Source: Candidatus Nanopelagicales bacterium (GTDB taxonomy: Bacteria > Actinomycetota > Actinomycetes > S36-B12 > GCA-2699445). Taken from it: a DNA stretch of 64,000 nucleotides. This document shows positions 59,937 to 64,000 of this stretch, in pieces. The stretch spans positions 62,001 through 126,000 of the forward strand of contig JBAOHO010000026.1 in NCBI GenBank assembly GCA_037045355.1, read 5' to 3'. The notes below the pieces were generated by a model. The model saw only the letters and a program-made list of their open reading frames with translations, was not told the DNA's origin and did no database searches. A program made the position numbers and the translations under genes. The number at the start of each line of letters is the position of its first letter. Positions within the stretch are counted from its first letter, which is position 1.

Positions 59937-61505
59937 CTAGCACTGGTCGGAGCCGGAGTCCGTGGTCGCGCCCGCTCCCGTGATGAACCGCCACGAATAG
60001 GCGTCCTCATCCAATGTCAGAGCGAGGACACCGAAAGCGTCGTTACTTCGGAACTCGGAGTTGGGCTGGATCGTCCCGAAGCTGTAGAGCGGCGCCCCTC
60101 CGGTGCCTACGACGAACTGGCGGATTCCGGAGGGTGTCTGAGCGCCGGAGGAATCCATCCGCGCGAATCGTTCGTAGTCGTGATCGTGGCCGCTGAGCAT
60201 CATGTCGGCCCCCGCCGCCCGTCAGAAGCGCCCACAAGGGTGCCGTCTCATCGTTGTTGCCGTGCGGCCCACTGGAGTAGCGAGGGTGATGGGTGACGGC
60301 CACCAGGCATTGGGTCGGGTGAGCTGCGAGATCCTGTACGAGCCACTGGTACTGACGAGAGGTGGCATCACATCCGCCGACCTTGGAGCAGTTCGAGTTC
60401 AGCATCACGAAGTGCCAACCGCCGATGTCGGTGGAGTACCACGGGTCGCCGGCAGTTCCCACGCGGCTGCCAAAGTATCCGAAGTACCCGACCGCATCCG
60501 TGTGGTACTCGTGATTGCCCGGGACCGGCCAGGTCCGGTCTTTGAACGGCCCGAAATGCGGGTCGTAGCAGTTGGCGAAGTCCGTGCTCGTCCCGTTGGG
60601 GTAGGCGATATCTCCGGGTGCGAACATCGGCCCTGTGGTGTCAGCGATGAGTCCAGCCGTCTGGGCCGACTCCCGCGGACCCGCACCACCCGATGTCGCC
60701 GACGACCGTGATTTGATCTTGACGGGCGGTCGTCGTGGTCACGGTCACCGGCGTGGTCGAGGTGATGCCGTCGGTATCTCGCGTGAACAGCGCGTAGGAG
60801 TAAGTCGAGTTCTGCGTGAGCCCCGAGTCGGTTGCAGTCGTGGGGGAGGCTGCCGACCATGGAACGCCCGTGCCGGCGTTCGGCTCCGTGGGGGGTGTCG
60901 AGCCCGAAGCTCGGCGCACGATCACTGATGCCAGATCCGGGTCACTCGGGTTCGTCCAGGAGAGCGCGATGGTGTCGATCGTGCGCTGCGTCACCGCGAG
61001 TCCGGTGATGGACCCGGGTGCGGGGGGGTCCGGTGGCGCAGGAGTCGGCGTGGCCGAAGGAGTGGGACGTGGGCGAAGGAGTGGGACTGGGCGAAGGCGA
61101 AGGAGTAGGTGCAGGTGTCGGACTCGAGGGGGGCTCTTCCCGCACGGACACGCGGATCTTCGCGCGGTGGTCTGCCACCACACGTACCCGGCGCCGGGAC
61201 TGCTCCACGACACTGGACCCGGCGTTGGGTCCCACCGCCGACGCCCGCACCCGATATCGCCCGGGTGTGAGTCCCCGCAGCGTTGTGGTGGTCCTGACCC
61301 TCACTCGGAAGTGATGTCTTCCCCGCACCACGACTTTGGCGCGGTGGCCCGGGTCCCTCGAGATTCCGACTCGGAGGCTGCCGGTCTGCTTCTTCGTCGC
61401 CGGTGTGATCGTCGCGGTCGCGCCATGGTCGGCAGTTGCTTCGGCGTGCACAGGTGATGCGACAGCCAGCAGCAGGGCCACCGGGACAACAAAGGTGCGC
61501 ATCAT
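59937..61505 (-). pseudogene. secreted metallophosphatase gene broken by three frameshifts
   Basis: Reading the minus strand, the gene starts near ATG 61505 (signal peptide ending PVHA) and then needs three frame changes: near 61095 in a Ser/Pro/Thr linker, near 60650 just after VVGDIGWC, and near 60212 in a GGGGG run before MMLSGHDHDYERF. Each is +1. Repaired, it would be about 521 aa with a repeat domain, an Fn3-like domain and a metallophosphoesterase (APGDIAYPNG, VPGNHEY, SGHDHDYERF). It is a tandem paralogue of the intact gene at 61596. It may be decayed or may reflect sequence errors. Confidence 0.8.
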
Positions 61506-61595
61506 TGGTCCGATCGGAGATGCCCACATCATCGGACGATGCTCAGCGAATGATGAGCCCCCCTTACCCGAACGGGGGAATCACGCCCGAGCAGG

Positions 61596-63242
61596 TCAGC
61601 AGGAATCCGAGCCAGTGTCCTGTTGGGCGCCGATGACGGTCGGCAGGAAGTTCCAGGAGTACTGCCCCGCTCCGAGCGTCAGACGCAGCATGCCGTGAGT
61701 GTCGTTCTGGCGGTATTCCGACATCGGGTTCTCCGACTTGAACTGCCGCAACGGAGCCCCCCCAGTGCCGACGATGACCTGGCGCAGGCCATCGGGGGTG
61801 CGTGTGCCCGCATTGTCCAGTCGCGGGAACCGCTCGTACGAATGCTGGTGTCCAGTGAGCAAGAGGTCGGCACCGTGATCCATGAGGAGGCGCCACATGT
61901 CGCCCACAGCGGCCCGGCCGCCGTCTCCTTCGGCACCGCTGGAGTACAGCGGATGGTGCCAGACAGCGGCGATACACCTACGGGGGTTGGCCGCCAGGTC
62001 CTGCGCGAGCCACTGGTATTGGCGGGAGTCCGGTTTGCAACCGCCCACTGCCCAGCAGTTGGAGTTGAGCATGACGAAGTGCCATTCCCCGAAATCGACC
62101 GAGTACCAGGGGTCGGTCTGGGTGCCGACCCTCGGGCCGAAGTAGTCGAAGTACCCCACAGCGCCGGAGTTGTACTCGTGGTTGCCCGGGACTGCCCAGG
62201 TGCGGTCGCGGAACTGCCCGAAATGGGGGTAGTAGCAGTTGAGGAAGTCCTCGGGAGTCCCGTCCGGATAGACCAGATCGCCGGGAGCGACGAAGGGTTC
62301 GGTCGTGGACACCGAGGCAAGCAGCGCCGCCGTGTCCGCCACTGCGCCGAGTTCGCACTGCGCGATGTCCCCTGCGGTGTAGATGATGGTGTCAGGCGCT
62401 GGTTCGGACGCCGTTCTTGTGCTGGCGCTGGCAGGAATCGGATTGATGTTGCCCGTGGCATCACGGGTGAACACGGAATAGGAGTACTTGGTGTCGCGGG
62501 ACAATCCGCGGTCGACGGTGGAGTTCGCGAGAGCTGCCCGCAGGGGTACTGCAACCCCGTCGCTCGGCGACATCGGTGGCGCGTCGCCTTGGGTCCGACG
62601 CACCAGGACCTCAGTGAAGTCGGCATCGGTCGGGTTGCTCCACGACATGGCGACCGTGGACTCGGTCGCCTGGCCGATGAGCAAGTTGGCGACGGGAGCT
62701 GGAGGAGTCGAATCCAGTGGCGCAGGTGCCGGCGGGTCGGGTGTGAACTTGTAGGTGACACGGACCTTGGACTTCTTGTCCGGACGGATCCGGACCTTCT
62801 TCTTCGACACCTTTACGGTCACCTTGCCGCCGGGGGCGGTGGTCTTCTCGGCTCGAATCCGGTAGGTGCCGACGGTCAGTTTCGTCAACGTGGTCGAGGT
62901 GCCGGTCAATGTGCTGAAGCCATCAGATCCGGTGATCGCTACCCGGGCTGTGGCCGCTGCCGACTTCTTCACCTTGACGCGGAGTTTTCCGGTCGGCGGG
63001 GGTTTCTCCTTCTCTTTCCCCTTGCCCTTGTCAGGCTCTTTCCCCTTTCCCTTGGCAGGCTCTTTCCCCTTGCCCTTGTCAGGTCGTTTGTCCTTCTTCG
63101 GTGAGGGCAGCAGCTGCGTGGCGGGTGAGGTCACGGATTCGGGAGTCGCAGAGGTGGCCGCGGAGCTGGTGGCCCCGGTGCCCACCGAGATCACGATGAT
63201 CGAGGTAGCCAGCGCTATCACGCCAGTTCTTCGCCGCTGCAT
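61596..63242 (-). CDS. secreted metallophosphatase (purple acid phosphatase-like)
   Basis: 548 aa from ATG 63242 (AAGGA 5 nt upstream). Signal peptide to about 30. A Lys/Gly-rich repeat (PDKGKGKE/PAKGKGKE, 24-nt DNA period) covers about 50-80. A PEGA-like beta domain follows (about 82-165), then an Fn3-like domain, then the metallophosphoesterase with APGDLVYPDG, VPGNHEYNSG, WHHPLY and TGHQHSYERF as metal ligands. It should hydrolyse phosphate esters outside the cell, perhaps for phosphate scavenging. It is the intact twin of the broken gene downstream. Confidence 0.9.
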   Translation of the reverse strand: MQRRRTGVIALATSIIVISVGTGATSSAATSATPESVTSPATQLLPSPKKDKRPDKGKGKEPAKGKGKEPDKGKGKEKEKPPPTGKLRVKVKKSAAATARVAITGSDGFSTLTGTSTTLTKLTVGTYRIRAEKTTAPGGKVTVKVSKKKVRIRPDKKSKVRVTYKFTPDPPAPAPLDSTPPAPVANLLIGQATESTVAMSWSNPTDADFTEVLVRRTQGDAPPMSPSDGVAVPLRAALANSTVDRGLSRDTKYSYSVFTRDATGNINPIPASASTRTASEPAPDTIIYTAGDIAQCELGAVADTAALLASVSTTEPFVAPGDLVYPDGTPEDFLNCYYPHFGQFRDRTWAVPGNHEYNSGAVGYFDYFGPRVGTQTDPWYSVDFGEWHFVMLNSNCWAVGGCKPDSRQYQWLAQDLAANPRRCIAAVWHHPLYSSGAEGDGGRAAVGDMWRLLMDHGADLLLTGHQHSYERFPRLDNAGTRTPDGLRQVIVGTGGAPLRQFKSENPMSEYRQNDTHGMLRLTLGAGQYSWNFLPTVIGAQQDTGSDSC

Positions 63243-63493
63243 GTGATCCTTCCTCAGTGTTCGCCGTGTCCCCAGCGTCCGCCGCGTCCAACAGCGTCCG
63301 CCGCGTCCCCGAAACACAACAACGGTTTCGAGCGGCGGGGAAACAATGATCCGGAAACCGGATACGGCGCACCCGGTGCTCGTCACCGATGTTCGCTCCA
63401 CCATTGCATATCCCCGGTGACATCCGGTAACGGTGCACTGGCGTGGCGTCGCGACGGTCGGCACCGCGGCACCGCAGTCCCCCCCGGTCCGCG
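63243..63493. other. divergent intergenic region with a 19-nt direct repeat
   Basis: No supported gene. A 19-nt unit (CAGCGTCCGCCGCGTCC plus two bases) occurs twice at 63273-63310, next to the phosphatase start. Confidence 0.5.
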
Positions 63494-63499
63494 TAGCGT
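63494..63499 (+). promoter_or_regulatory. -10 hexamer TAGCGT, leaderless start
   Basis: TAGCGTGTTCGG runs directly into GTG 63506, as at the racemase gene. Confidence 0.55.
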
Positions 63500-63505
63500 G
63501 TTCGG

Positions 63506-64000
63506 GTGACTGCTACTTCCGGCATCGCGCCGGCCGCCATGATCACGCGCGAGTTTCCCGGGGCTGCCCCCATGAGCCAGTTCCTGACGCGACAGTCCGC
63601 GTGGCTGCGAGCCCAGGGGTTCGACCCGGAGGATGCTCTCGCAATCTCGGCCACATGTCGCGACGAGATCCTGGCTCCGCTTCGCGCCCAAGTCCGGACC
63701 CACTGGCATCGAGCGTTCGACTTCAGCAGCCTGTCCGGGCTCCCTTTGGCAGGTCTGACCGGTGCCCGCGCGGCTCTCGGACACGCTCCTCAGACGGGGG
63801 ACCGCGTCGAGATGGTCGTCTTCGCGCTGCCCCACATCGGCGTGTTGGCCGACGGCGCCGTCGGACAGGCGATGCGACGCGGCCGAGTCGATCCCACCAC
63901 CGCCTGCGGATCGCTGGTCGCCGCGATCGAGCAGTCGCAGACGGATCCCATCGGCGCCATGGATCCCGATGACCCCGAACAGTCTCTGGTTCGTGCCCGG
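63506..64000 (+). CDS. LCIB-like carbonic anhydrase, 3' end outside the window
   Basis: Open from GTG 63506 to the window edge without a stop (165 aa seen). The pattern matches the LCIB/theta-type beta-carbonic anhydrase family of algae and some bacteria: EFPGAAP near 16-22, GFDPEDAL (38-45), C51 in ATCRDEI, SGLPLAGLTG, H110 in LPHIGV, and C134 in ACGSL. C51, H110 and C134 correspond to the three zinc ligands, and D53 to the catalytic Asp. It would interconvert CO2 and bicarbonate in the cytoplasm. The identity rests on remembered family motifs. Confidence 0.7.
   Translation, partial: MTATSGIAPAAMITREFPGAAPMSQFLTRQSAWLRAQGFDPEDALAISATCRDEILAPLRAQVRTHWHRAFDFSSLSGLPLAGLTGARAALGHAPQTGDRVEMVVFALPHIGVLADGAVGQAMRRGRVDPTTACGSLVAAIEQSQTDPIGAMDPDDPEQSLVRAR

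Overview
The window looks like chromosomal DNA of a high-GC actinobacterium. Evidence for this includes a WhiB-family Fe-S regulator (45745-46044), a mycothiol-dependent-type enzyme (46996-47793), a CGNR zinc-finger protein, a UvrD2-type helicase with an HRDC tail, many GTG/TTG starts, TAnnnT -10 hexamers, and a recurrent leaderless arrangement in which the -10 hexamer lies 6-7 nt before the start codon. I saw no rRNA, tRNA, CRISPR array, insertion sequence or prophage. I cannot name a genus.

Layout. 180-3144: three-gene ABC exporter operon (two FtsX-type permeases and an ATPase). 3222-3854: secreted M23 endopeptidase. 4042-18694: cell-surface glycopolymer region, with a GT2/glycerophosphotransferase fusion, a sugar/choline-phosphate-type nucleotidyltransferase, three sulfotransferase-like genes, a glycerophosphotransferase/GT4 fusion, two CDP-alcohol phosphotransferases, a secreted nuclease and a DUF4396 membrane protein. 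18691-20513: CGNR regulator and an EamA permease. 20494-26550: amino-acid/GABA catabolism (aldehyde dehydrogenase, class III aminotransferase, saccharopine-dehydrogenase-like enzyme, divergent APC permease). 26665-35518: a fourth sulfotransferase, a small secreted protein, a frameshifted AAA ATPase, a subtilase, a YpdA-like flavoprotein and an ECF sigma/anti-sigma membrane fusion.

35869-38736 is a reactive-sulfur detoxification operon: a promoter with two CsoR/CstR-type palindromes, a 38-aa cysteine-rich protein, a rhodanese, a CstB-like persulfide dioxygenase-rhodanese and a TauE exporter. 38915-49423 holds an NmrA-type reductase, a beta-helix exoprotein, a secreted SGNH hydrolase, a PNPOx-like protein, an opine-dehydrogenase-like enzyme, whiB, a tetR/mycothiol-enzyme pair and a large lipoprotein. 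49544-64000 holds a secreted hydrolase, a frameshifted uvrD2, a YjjP/YjjB-like exporter pair, a FUSC protein, a GH64-like glucanase, a cupredoxin, an Asp/Glu racemase, two tandem secreted metallophosphatases (one broken) and the start of an LCIB-like carbonic anhydrase that runs off the window.

Two features run through the whole region. First, short tandem repeats (9-25 nt units, 2-5 copies) fill many intergenic gaps, twice supply the ribosome-binding site of the next gene, and once (in uvrD2) lie inside a gene and break its frame. Second, three genes carry frameshifts whose net sign is always +1 (plus one 5-nt duplication), which is either real decay or a consistent sequencing bias.
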